Source: Paludibacter sp.
GTDB lineage: Bacteria > Bacteroidota > Bacteroidia > Bacteroidales > Paludibacteraceae
Assembly (NCBI GenBank): GCA_027450045.1
Contig: DAIDKM010000029.1
Coordinates: 1 to 32,197, forward strand
Length of the DNA stretch: 32,197 nt
Direction of reading: 5' to 3'
A model generated the notes under the pieces. The model saw only the letters and a list, made by a program, of their open reading frames with translations. It was not told the origin of the DNA and did not search any database. Shown here in pieces: positions 1 through 6,523 of the stretch. Each line of letters opens with the position of its first letter. Within the stretch, counting starts at the first letter, position 1. The position numbers and the translations under genes are program-made.

Positions 1-1
1 A

Positions 2-1480
2 GGAGATTCAAGAGTTGGAGGTCTGGAATATATTCTCAATTCTGGTGGGCAAATAAATTTTGCTATTAAATCAATGAAATGGCCTGGTTTAGCAGCTGTT
101 GAAGTTTCTTTAATAACAATAAATAAGAAAAAAGAAAGAGTAAATTCTATTTTAAATAACGTTAAAGTTGATACAATTAATTCTTATTTGGAAAACTCAG
201 AAATTCTTTTGTCTCCAGAAAAACTGTCTATTTCTTCAAATTTAGGATTTATGGGAAGTAACGTTTTAGGGAGTGGTTTTATTCTTGAGAATGAAATAGC
301 AACTAAAATGATCAATGAAAATCCCAAAAACGACAATGTAATTTTTGATTTCTTGAATGCTGATGATATTAATAACTCTCCATCTCAAAGTCCGAGTAGA
401 AAAATTATAAATTTCTTTGATTGGCCTCTTGAATATTGTGAAGTAGAATATCCTGATTGCATTAAAATAATTCGTAGTAAAGTAAAGCCAGAAAGAGACA
501 AAGTTAATAGAGAAACATATAGAGAAAATTGGTGGCATTATGCCGAAAAAGGAGTCAATCTATATAAAGCTATAAAACCACTTTCAAGATATCTTGTAGT
601 ACCATTTACGACAAAATACTTAACGTTCATCTTTAAATCTGGTGATGTTGTGATTTCTCATGCTGGCGGTGCAATTGCTTTTGAAGATTTTAAATCATTT
701 TCATTCGTAAGCAATACATTTCACGAGCAATGGTCATGGTTAAATAGTTCCACGATGGGAGGAAATACTTTGAGATATACTCCTTCCTCTGCATTAGCAA
801 CATTCCCTTTCCCACAACACCTGACCGCTACCCAAGAGCAAAAACTCGAACAAATCGGTGAAGCCTATCACGAGCATCGTCGACAGTTGATGTTGAAAAT
901 GCAGTTGGGGTTAACCAAGACCTATAATGCGTTTCATGCGCGGGAGATTACAAACCTGACAGGTTTTGAAAACCTGTCAGGTTTAGACAAAAAGACGATA
1001 GAAAAGAAATACGGCAAGGAAGTTTGGAATTTGTGGAATCACCTGCAGAAAACCGAAGGCACCTGTTCACTGGAAGAAGCCGTTGCCGGTATTGTAGAAC
1101 TCCGCCGCCTGCATGTGCTTATGGATGAAGCGGTACTGGAGGCGTACGGCTGGGACCTCCCCCTAACCCCCTCACAAGAAGGGGGAACGAAGAGCGGCAT
1201 CGCACTTCGCCACGATTTCTACGAAGTGGATTATCTGCCAGAAAATGACCGCGTGCGCTACACCATTCACCCCGATGCCCGTAAGGAGATACTGAAACGT
1301 CTGCTGGAACTGAATCACAAAATCCATGCCGAAGAAGTGGAAGCGGGGTTGTGGGAAAAGAAGTCGAAGGGATATAAAGCTGCGGGTAAAAAAGGGGGTG
1401 TGGTGAACGAGGAACAAGCAGAATACGGCGGGTTGTTTGGGTATGGAGGGTTATTTGATAATGTAATAGAGGAGGAGTAA
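2..1480 (+). CDS. Eco57I-like type II (IIG-like) DNA methyltransferase, C-terminal part (5' truncated by window)
   Basis: The frame is open from base 2 to the stop at 1480, so the gene begins outside the window; the first internal ATG is at 74. The segment reading 'INFAIKSMKWPG.AAVEVSL' matches the region after the NPPY catalytic motif in Eco57I-like adenine methyltransferases. It is followed by a target-recognition region (about residues 100-270) and a C-terminal part ending in 'DFYEVDYLPENDRVRYTIHP' and a helical tail. The catalytic motifs and any nuclease domain would lie upstream, so restriction activity cannot be judged. The first roughly 800 bases are much more AT-rich than the rest. 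Two palindromic repeats are inserted in frame (952-984 and 1154-1187). It could instead be the methylase of another defence system. The family is confident, the subtype is not. Confidence 0.85.
   Translation, partial: GDSRVGGLEYILNSGGQINFAIKSMKWPGLAAVEVSLITINKKKERVNSILNNVKVDTINSYLENSEILLSPEKLSISSNLGFMGSNVLGSGFILENEIATKMINENPKNDNVIFDFLNADDINNSPSQSPSRKIINFFDWPLEYCEVEYPDCIKIIRSKVKPERDKVNRETYRENWWHYAEKGVNLYKAIKPLSRYLVVPFTTKYLTFIFKSGDVVISHAGGAIAFEDFKSFSFVSNTFHEQWSWLNSSTMGGNTLRYTPSSALATFPFPQHLTATQEQKLEQIGEAYHEHRRQLMLKMQLGLTKTYNAFHAREITNLTGFENLSGLDKKTIEKKYGKEVWNLWNHLQKTEGTCSLEEAVAGIVELRRLHVLMDEAVLEAYGWDLPLTPSQEGGTKSGIALRHDFYEVDYLPENDRVRYTIHPDARKEILKRLLELNHKIHAEEVEAGLWEKKSKGYKAAGKKGGVVNEEQAEYGGLFGYGGLFDNVIEEE
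952..984. repeat. 33-nt near-perfect palindrome inside the methyltransferase gene
   Basis: Two 16-base arms (left AAACCTGACAGGTTTT at 952-967, right at 969-984) are exact reverse complements around a single G at 968. The element is 11 codons long and keeps the reading frame, encoding about NLTGFENLSGL. I recall similar AACCTGACAGGTT palindromes dispersed in Bacteroidota genomes; that recollection was not checked. Confidence 0.8.
1154..1187. repeat. C-rich/G-rich inverted repeat inserted in frame
   Basis: A run of the form ACCTCCCCCTAACCCCCTC is followed after a short loop by AAGGGGGAA. This resembles a dispersed CCTAACCCCC repeat common in Bacteroidota. It adds about 14 residues (PLTPSQEGGTKSGI) between 'YGWDL' and 'ALRHDFYEVDYLP', which would read smoothly without it. 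The extra DNA is a multiple of three, so the gene stays open. Confidence 0.65.
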
Positions 1481-1554
1481 AGATTATTGTATTCAGCTTA
1501 TAGCATATTTGCATTTAATAACCCCCCAAGGCTATAAACACATTAAATAACCCG

Positions 1555-1585
1555 TACAGGTTATGACTAAACAAAATAACCTGTA
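1555..1585. repeat. 10-bp inverted repeat with 11-nt loop
   Basis: TACAGGTTAT (1555-1564) and ATAACCTGTA (1576-1585) are exact reverse complements. There is no T-tract, so it is a weak terminator candidate. It lies 75 bases after the methyltransferase stop, in a 404-base stretch whose only other content is the two gene fragments listed next. Confidence 0.5.
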
Positions 1586-1642
1586 GCGATACTTGCAAAG
1601 TAAGACTAATCGAAAATTAAATAATTCAAAAACAATAAAATA

Positions 1643-1777
1643 ATGGAGACATGTGGCGTCATAACTGGCGATTTAGTAAAATCGCGTAAAATCAGAAATG
1701 AAGATGTTGAGTCCGTGATTGAATCATTAAAGGACTGTTTTTCAATTTGGGGATCTACGAAATGCTACAGATCATAA
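1643..1777 (+). pseudogene. SatD-like N-terminal fragment (44 codons)
   Basis: An ATG-started frame reads METCGVITGDLVKSRKIRNE and continues for 44 residues to TAA. The 'ITGDLVKSRK' start is typical of SatD-family proteins, which are normally about 200 residues or more. The homologous stretch stops near residue 37 and the rest is missing, so this is a truncated remnant. The family assignment rests on the short N-terminal motif. Confidence 0.5.
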
Positions 1778-1868
1778 GAAAACAGAGTATATAATCATTG
1801 GAACATTATTGAGTTTTGTATTTGCAATTGGAATAGGACTGGCATATAAAGTCATTTATCAACATTAA
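1743..1868 (+). pseudogene. Orphan C-terminal membrane-helix tail, out of frame with the SatD remnant
   Basis: In the next frame, with no start codon of its own, the sequence reads about 42 residues ending in a hydrophobic helix (IIIGTLLSFVFAIGIGLAY) and KVIYQH before TAA at 1866-1868. It looks like the tail of an unrelated membrane protein fused to the SatD fragment by a deletion. The parent family is not recognised. Confidence 0.35.
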
Positions 1869-1884
1869 ATTCGAAATTAGCCAC

Positions 1885-2679
1885 ATGGAACATTCAAATT
1901 CAACCGACAAAAATAATCGCCTCCGCAGGGAAAACGAGGAAAAGAAAAAGAGATTAGAAGAACAATTTGGTGCGGACTACTGGTACAATTCCGATGAAAG
2001 CACGTTTTCTCCGGAAATAGAAAGTCAGTTTCTGGATCATATCATGGCATTCGAGAATGCGTTTCAATCAAGTAAGCAAATTAAATTGTACGATTTTTTG
2101 GAACAACCAGCCTTTCGCAAGGTAGAAGAGTTGACTAATGCCGAAGTTACCGAAGAATTAAGTCGAATAATGGAACTGATGAACAAAAAAATGGTTTATC
2201 TGGATACAATTTGTGAAGTAGATGACAGCGAATTGTATCGGTTTATTACCGAAGAATTATTTTTTGAAGAGAAAGATGACATACCTATTCCCGGTATGAT
2301 AACGCACTATACTTACGAAGAGTTTCATCCCAATCATGAACACGATATCCGAAATCATTCAATTGATTTTGTACGTTCATTTCTTGATAAAGAAAGTGGC
2401 TATTATACAACTTTTATGACAGGTGAAGCTGAAAAAGCTGACTGGCATCTTCATTTCCGTGAGGCATTCAGCTTTTTTCATCTCAATGATTTCATCATTA
2501 AAGAATTGGAATTTGACACAGAAAAAGCAAGGGTTCAGTTCGATTGTGATTTTGTGGGAGAAGTTGAAGGTTCCGAGAAATCGCTTCATTTTTTGGGAGC
2601 GGGAGAATTGATGCTGCTGTATCAATGGGATTTTTGGTGTGTCGATAAGATAAACTTCCCGAAGAGTACAGTTTGTTAA
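1885..2679 (+). CDS. Conserved hypothetical protein, acidic, cytoplasmic
   Basis: 264 residues with no signal peptide or membrane helix. It begins with a charged helix (RLRRENEEKKKRLEEQFGAD). The body is rich in acidic and aromatic residues, including 'ELYRFITEELFFEE' and 'TYEEFHPNHEHDIRN', and near the end 'EAEKADWHLHFREAF' and 'LLYQWDFWC'. I do not recognise a characterised domain, although it resembles uncharacterised Bacteroidota proteins. It starts 17 bases after the membrane-tail remnant and is followed by a strong hairpin at 2696-2730. It appears intact. No function is proposed. Confidence 0.8.
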   Translation: MEHSNSTDKNNRLRRENEEKKKRLEEQFGADYWYNSDESTFSPEIESQFLDHIMAFENAFQSSKQIKLYDFLEQPAFRKVEELTNAEVTEELSRIMELMNKKMVYLDTICEVDDSELYRFITEELFFEEKDDIPIPGMITHYTYEEFHPNHEHDIRNHSIDFVRSFLDKESGYYTTFMTGEAEKADWHLHFREAFSFFHLNDFIIKELEFDTEKARVQFDCDFVGEVEGSEKSLHFLGAGELMLLYQWDFWCVDKINFPKSTVC

Positions 2680-2695
2680 ACGTCTTTTTATCTGA

Positions 2696-2730
2696 TAGTG
2701 ACAGCTTCACTCGAAGTGAAGCCGTCACTA
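2696..2730. repeat. Strong 35-nt hairpin (16-bp stem, one mismatch)
   Basis: TAGTGACAGCTTCACT (2696-2711) pairs with AGTGAAGCCGTCACTA (2715-2730) with a single A/C mismatch and a CGA loop. No T-tract follows on either strand, so it is more like a REP-type palindrome than a classical terminator. It could still end transcription of the upstream gene or protect its mRNA. Confidence 0.7.
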
Positions 2731-2770
2731 AACTGAATGTTATCCATTTATTGGTATGATATAAAAAATC

Positions 2771-3061
2771 ATGAAAACCGGAATAAAAATATTTGAAGAA
2801 CGAAAAGTTCGAACCGTATGGGATAACGAAACAGAGGAGTGGTATTTCTCAGTTATCGATGTAATTGAAGTGCTGACAGATTCGGACCGTCCGCGCAAGT
2901 ACTGGAACGACTTAAAGAAAAAACTACAAAAAGAAGGAAGTGAGTTGTCCGAAAAAATCGGACAGTTGAAGATGAAAGCTCCCGATGGTAAAATGCGACA
3001 AAGCTGTATTGAAAAAATGGAATTATTTACTTCTATCTTGCTAAATAGAAATAGAATATGA
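2771..3061 (+). pseudogene. Truncated BRO-N domain protein (duplicate copy)
   Basis: The first 77 of 96 residues align without gaps to the start of the intact gene that follows, with 48 identities by eye (for example 'TEEWYFSV.DV', 'PRKYW', 'KEGSEL', 'QLKM', 'DGK'). After 'DGKMRQ' the similarity stops and a short unrelated tail leads to a stop. The rest of the BRO-N fold and the C-terminal domain are missing. Its stop overlaps the start codon of the next gene. Divergence between the copies suggests an old duplication or two independent acquisitions. A small functional domain protein cannot be excluded. Confidence 0.7.
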
Positions 3062-3891
3062 AAAATAAGATTCAACTGTTTGAAGAAAAAAAAGTCCGCA
3101 CGGCATGGGACGAAGCAACGGAAGAATGGTATTTTTCGGTGGTGGATGTAGTGGATGTATTAACAGATAGTCCCAATCCGAGAAAATATTGGAGTGTGCT
3201 AAAAACTCGTCTTAAAAAAGAAGGCAGTGAGTTGACTACAAACTGTAGTCAACTGAAAATGGTCTCAGCCGATGGAAAAAAATATCTTACGGATGTGGTT
3301 TCCACCGAGCAGCTTTTCCGGTTGATTCAATCCATACCGTCACCAAAAGCCGAACCATTTAAACTTTGGATTGCTCAGGTAGCTAAAGAACGCTTAGATC
3401 AGATGCAAGATCCGGAATTGTCGATAGAGCAAGCCATGATGGACTACAAACGGTTGGGGTATTCCGACAATTGGATTAATCAACGCCTGAAAAGCATTGA
3501 AATACGCAAAGACCTGACCGATGAATGGAAATCAAGGGGATTGGAAGAAGGGTTGCATTTTGCTACTCTTACTGATATTATATACAAAACCTGGGCAGAC
3601 AAATCGGCCAGGGAATACAGGCAATTTAAAGGGTTGAAAAAAGAAAATTTGCGTGATAATATGACGAATACGGAGCTGGTGTTGAATATGTTGGCAGAGC
3701 TTTCTACTACACGCATATCGGAAACGACGAACCCGGATTCAATGGAAGAACATGAAAAGGTTGCAAAACAAGGCGGTGAAATAGCCCGTAATGCCCGACT
3801 GGAACTTGAAGCAAAAACAGGCGAGAAAGTAATATCACCATTGAATGCAAAAAAAGGAATTTTGAAAAACAACAAAGGTGATATTGACTAA
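3058..3891 (+). CDS. BRO-N family DNA-binding protein (phage antirepressor / DinD-like)
   Basis: 277 residues. Residues 1-105 form a BRO-N domain: 'IQLFEEKKVRTAWDEATEEW', 'YFSVVDVVDVLTDS', 'PRKYW', then 'VVSTEQLFRLIQSIPSPKAE' and 'FKLWIAQVAKERLD'. The C-terminal part (about 120-277) is charged and helical, as in the chromosomal BRO/DinD-type proteins of Bacteroidota. BRO-N proteins bind DNA and occur in phages and defence-rich islands; the exact role of this version is unknown. The start overlaps the stop of the truncated copy (ATGA), so translation may be coupled. It appears full length. Confidence 0.85.
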   Translation: MKNKIQLFEEKKVRTAWDEATEEWYFSVVDVVDVLTDSPNPRKYWSVLKTRLKKEGSELTTNCSQLKMVSADGKKYLTDVVSTEQLFRLIQSIPSPKAEPFKLWIAQVAKERLDQMQDPELSIEQAMMDYKRLGYSDNWINQRLKSIEIRKDLTDEWKSRGLEEGLHFATLTDIIYKTWADKSAREYRQFKGLKKENLRDNMTNTELVLNMLAELSTTRISETTNPDSMEEHEKVAKQGGEIARNARLELEAKTGEKVISPLNAKKGILKNNKGDID

Positions 3892-3939
3892 GTTTGAAGC
3901 AATGACAAAGGAATAAACGAAACAGCCATTTACAATATC

Positions 3940-3996
3940 ATGAAAACAGTACATACTTCGGATTGGCATTTGGGGAGAACAAAGGAAGCGATCTAA
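3940..3996 (+). pseudogene. sbcD: sbcD N-terminal stub (18 codons)
   Basis: The frame reads MKTVHTSDWHLGRTKEAI then TAA. 'M-K-x-x-HTSDWHLG' is the hallmark start of SbcD, the Mre11-like nuclease subunit, containing the first metal-binding Asp and His. Everything after residue 13 is lost and replaced by unrelated DNA, so this is a deletion remnant. A short match is weak evidence in general, but this motif is highly specific. Confidence 0.65.
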
Positions 3997-4057
3997 TCGC
4001 GCAGTAAAAGCTGGAATTAAATGAAAATATGGTATGTAACGAAAAAGACCAAAACAA

Positions 4058-4741
4058 ATGAACGACCACATAGATTATATCGAGAATTCACACGATTTTG
4101 ATGCAAAAATATTGACTAATGAGGAAATAGCCCAATTGGGAAAGAGGCTGGTAGATGTCGAAACAGGGATTGACGATAAGAAAAAAGCATTGGGAATTTT
4201 GGCTCACCGGGGCGATTTGCAAGCTTATGGTTACCTGAAACAATATGCAGAGCAGCCTGATAGAGAATTGGAAGAATGGGCAAAACTCGCATTGGGAGAG
4301 TGTACCTTGTTTTTGCATGGTGACATTTGTGGTGATGATGATTCGGACTTTGTGTTTACCGGTGTAGGAAAAAATAATAATATGTTGCGCATTTACCTGA
4401 TGGTTTTACCTCACGAAGGGAAGCATTTTGAAGTCTGGCAACATGCTATTATTGAGAAGGAAATGACTTATGTAGCTCGTGATTTGGAATGCGAGTCGGT
4501 AGAATGGTTTGATTGTAACCCGCATTATGTCGGATTTTCAGTACTGATACCAGTAACCATATCTATCGCTCAATTTATAGAAAAAGGTATTGCTGCATGT
4601 AATGAATTTGGAGATTTTGTAATGGAAGAATATTATTGCGAAAGCGGGATTCCCCATGAGAAAGAAATTGAAGAGATTATTCAAATAGTTCGATATGGTG
4701 AAAATGAGACTCATGTAGAATCCGAACAGAATCCATTTTAA
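4058..4741 (+). CDS. Conserved hypothetical protein with HEAT-like helical N-terminus
   Basis: 227 residues, acidic, with no signal peptide or membrane segment. Residues 20-90 contain paired helices resembling HEAT-type repeats ('KKALGILAHRGDLQAYGYL', 'RELEEWAKLALGECTLFL'). The rest is probably mixed alpha/beta, with 'LRIYLMVLPHEGKHFEVWQH' and 'GFSVLIPVTISIAQFIEKG'. No catalytic motif is recognised. The stop codon is followed two bases later by a 41-bp repeat that also precedes gene 5908. Before the RhuM insertion the two genes were therefore probably adjacent in one operon. Confidence 0.8.
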   Translation: MNDHIDYIENSHDFDAKILTNEEIAQLGKRLVDVETGIDDKKKALGILAHRGDLQAYGYLKQYAEQPDRELEEWAKLALGECTLFLHGDICGDDDSDFVFTGVGKNNNMLRIYLMVLPHEGKHFEVWQHAIIEKEMTYVARDLECESVEWFDCNPHYVGFSVLIPVTISIAQFIEKGIAACNEFGDFVMEEYYCESGIPHEKEIEEIIQIVRYGENETHVESEQNPF

Positions 4742-4743
4742 TG

Positions 4744-4784
4744 ATCATTTGAAGTTTTATAGGACTCAGCATTCATTATTCCGG
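4744..4784. repeat. Direct repeat, left copy (41 bp), flanking the RhuM gene
   Basis: It matches 5893-5933 at 40 of 41 positions. In the right copy the repeat contains the start codon and first codons of gene 5908. Here the only difference, A at 4761 against G at 5910, changes that ATG to ATA, so this copy is a silenced gene start. Confidence 0.9.
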
Positions 4785-4821
4785 CAACATTATAGAAAAA
4801 ATATTTTAATGATAGATACAA

Positions 4822-5889
4822 ATGGCAAAACGGATAAACCAACCTGTTGAAGAATTCAATGAAATACTGCTTTACACCACACCCAACGGCAAGGTAAAAG
4901 TAGAAATGTATTTGCATGACGAAACGATTTGGCTCACGCAACAAAAAATAGCCGATCTTTTTGGCGTAGATAGAACTGTTGTAACTAAACATTTAGGGAA
5001 TATATTCAAAACAGGAGAACTAAACGAACAAGTGGTATGTGCAAAATTTGCACATACCACTCCACACGGTGCTATTAAAGGAAAAACGCAGGAGTCGGTA
5101 ACAAAATATTATAACCTTGATGCAATTATTTCGGTTGGATACCGTGTAAATAGCACCCAGGCAACAGCATTTCGTATATGGGCTACCGAACGGTTGAAAG
5201 AATATATTATAAAGGGTTTTACCATGGATGATGAGCGGCTAAAAAACCCAAACAACATTTTCGGTAAAGATTATTTTGAAGAACAACTTGCCCGAATCCG
5301 CGACATACGCAGCAGTGAAAGAAGGTTTTATCAAAAAATAACCGACATTTACACCCAATGCAGTGCCGACTATAATATGGAAACGCAAACCACAAAAGAT
5401 TTTTTTGCAACCATACAAAATAAACTTCACTGGGCAATAACCGGACAGACAGCTGCCGAGTTAATTGCTTCGAGAGTGGATAGCGAAAAAGAACACATGG
5501 GTTTAACTACCTGGAAAAATGCACCAAAAGGAAGTATTCGGAAAACAGATGTGGGTATTGCCAAAAATTACCTGAACGAAAACGAATTAAACGGTTTGAA
5601 CCGTATAGTAACCATGTATCTGGATTATGCTGAAAATCAAGCAATGAAAGGTGTAGTTATGTATATGAGAGATTGGATAACAAAATTAGATGCATTCCTT
5701 CAGTTTAACGAAGAAGCCATTTTGAATCACCAAGGTAAAGTATCTCATGAAATTGCATTAGCACTTGCCGAAAGTGAATATGAAAAGTACCGTATTGTTC
5801 AGGATAAATTGCTTGAAAGCGATTTCGATAAAGCAATCAAAGAATTGTCCGCACCAGAAACTAAAATAAACCAAAACAAAAAGCAATAA
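4822..5889 (+). CDS. RhuM family protein
   Basis: 355 residues, the full length expected for the family. The N-terminal part (about 15-60) is a helix-turn-helix-like region ('IWLTQQKIADLFGVDRTVVT'). It is followed by the RhuM core: 'VCAKFAHTTPHGAIKGKTQ', 'YYNLDAIISVGYRVNS', 'FRIWATERLKEYIIKGFTMD' and 'LTTWKNAPKGSIRKTDVGIA'. The C-terminus is helical and ends in a basic tail. RhuM-like genes are named after a Salmonella pathogenicity-island gene and are often found on mobile or defence islands; the biochemical activity is not established. The gene sits between 41-bp direct repeats that split an older operon. It carries a perfect 31-nt palindrome in codons 70-80. Confidence 0.92.
   Translation: MAKRINQPVEEFNEILLYTTPNGKVKVEMYLHDETIWLTQQKIADLFGVDRTVVTKHLGNIFKTGELNEQVVCAKFAHTTPHGAIKGKTQESVTKYYNLDAIISVGYRVNSTQATAFRIWATERLKEYIIKGFTMDDERLKNPNNIFGKDYFEEQLARIRDIRSSERRFYQKITDIYTQCSADYNMETQTTKDFFATIQNKLHWAITGQTAAELIASRVDSEKEHMGLTTWKNAPKGSIRKTDVGIAKNYLNENELNGLNRIVTMYLDYAENQAMKGVVMYMRDWITKLDAFLQFNEEAILNHQGKVSHEIALALAESEYEKYRIVQDKLLESDFDKAIKELSAPETKINQNKKQ
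5031..5061. repeat. Perfect 31-nt palindrome inside the RhuM gene
   Basis: AGTGGTATGTGCAAA (5031-5045) and TTTGCACATACCACT (5047-5061) are exact reverse complements around one A. The segment encodes QVVCAKFAHTT, a part of RhuM I believe is conserved, so it is not an obvious recent insertion. Confidence 0.9.
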
Positions 5890-5892
5890 ATT

Positions 5893-5933
5893 ATCATTTG
5901 AAGTTTTATGGGACTCAGCATTCATTATTCCGG
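5893..5933. repeat. Direct repeat, right copy (41 bp), overlapping the start of gene 5908
   Basis: This is the partner of 4744-4784. It begins 3 bases after the RhuM stop codon and covers the leader and first codons of the next gene (MGLSIHYSG). The inter-repeat distance is 1108 bases and contains only the RhuM gene and about 37 bases of leader. Confidence 0.9.
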
Positions 5934-6504
5934 TCGTATAGCCGATAAAAGCAAACTCCCTCGTCTGATTGAGGAGTTGGAAGAAATTGCAGTGATCCAG
6001 GGGTGGGATTATCATGTTTTTGAGCGGGAGTTTCCGCCACGTGATTATTCGGAACATGAACACGATGGCAATCTTTATGGTATCTTTTTTTCGCATCCGA
6101 GATGCGAACCGGTTTCCATTGCTTTTTTAAGCAACGGGCGTATGAGCGGCCCTTTGCAACTTACCTGTTGGGGTGAGAGTCAAGATGAAACAGAACAAAG
6201 GCACCTGTATCTCATTTCAACTAAAACGCAATATGCCGGCGTGGAAATTCATAAGATGATGATTAGCCTCTTTCGGTATTTGCACAAGCGATACCTGACT
6301 GATTTTGAATTGATCGATGAGGGAGAATATTGGGAAACGAACGATGAAGAACTGCTGAAAAGGAATTTCAAAAAGAATACAGATTTGATCAACAGTGTTG
6401 CGTCGGCGCTTGAAAATAACCGAAGAAACGAAGGCGAGGACACTGAAGCGTTTATTGAGAGAGTGATACAACAAATGCATGATAAAAACAGCGATATAAG
6501 CTGA
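5908..6504 (+). CDS. Conserved hypothetical protein (MGLSIHYSG type)
   Basis: 198 residues, acidic, with no signal or membrane segment. It starts 'MGLSIHYSGRIADKSKLPRL', followed by a helix and alternating beta strands ('GIFFSHPRCEPVSIAFL', 'LQLTCWG') and a charged C-terminal helix. It resembles uncharacterised Bacteroidota proteins with the same start; no function is known to me. The start is fixed by conservation of the N-terminus and by the duplicated copy upstream. It is followed 19 bases later by the HTH gene, so the two are probably co-transcribed. Confidence 0.8.
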   Translation: MGLSIHYSGRIADKSKLPRLIEELEEIAVIQGWDYHVFEREFPPRDYSEHEHDGNLYGIFFSHPRCEPVSIAFLSNGRMSGPLQLTCWGESQDETEQRHLYLISTKTQYAGVEIHKMMISLFRYLHKRYLTDFELIDEGEYWETNDEELLKRNFKKNTDLINSVASALENNRRNEGEDTEAFIERVIQQMHDKNSDIS

Positions 6505-6523
6505 CCGAAGCAGATAAAATGGT

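Noticed and set aside
2674-2730. Possible integron attC site formed by GTTAAAC at 2674 and the hairpin at 2696-2730
   Set aside because: GTTAAAC fits the core GTTRRRY, but it lies on the wrong side of the hairpin and no matching RYYYAAC partner or integrase gene is present.
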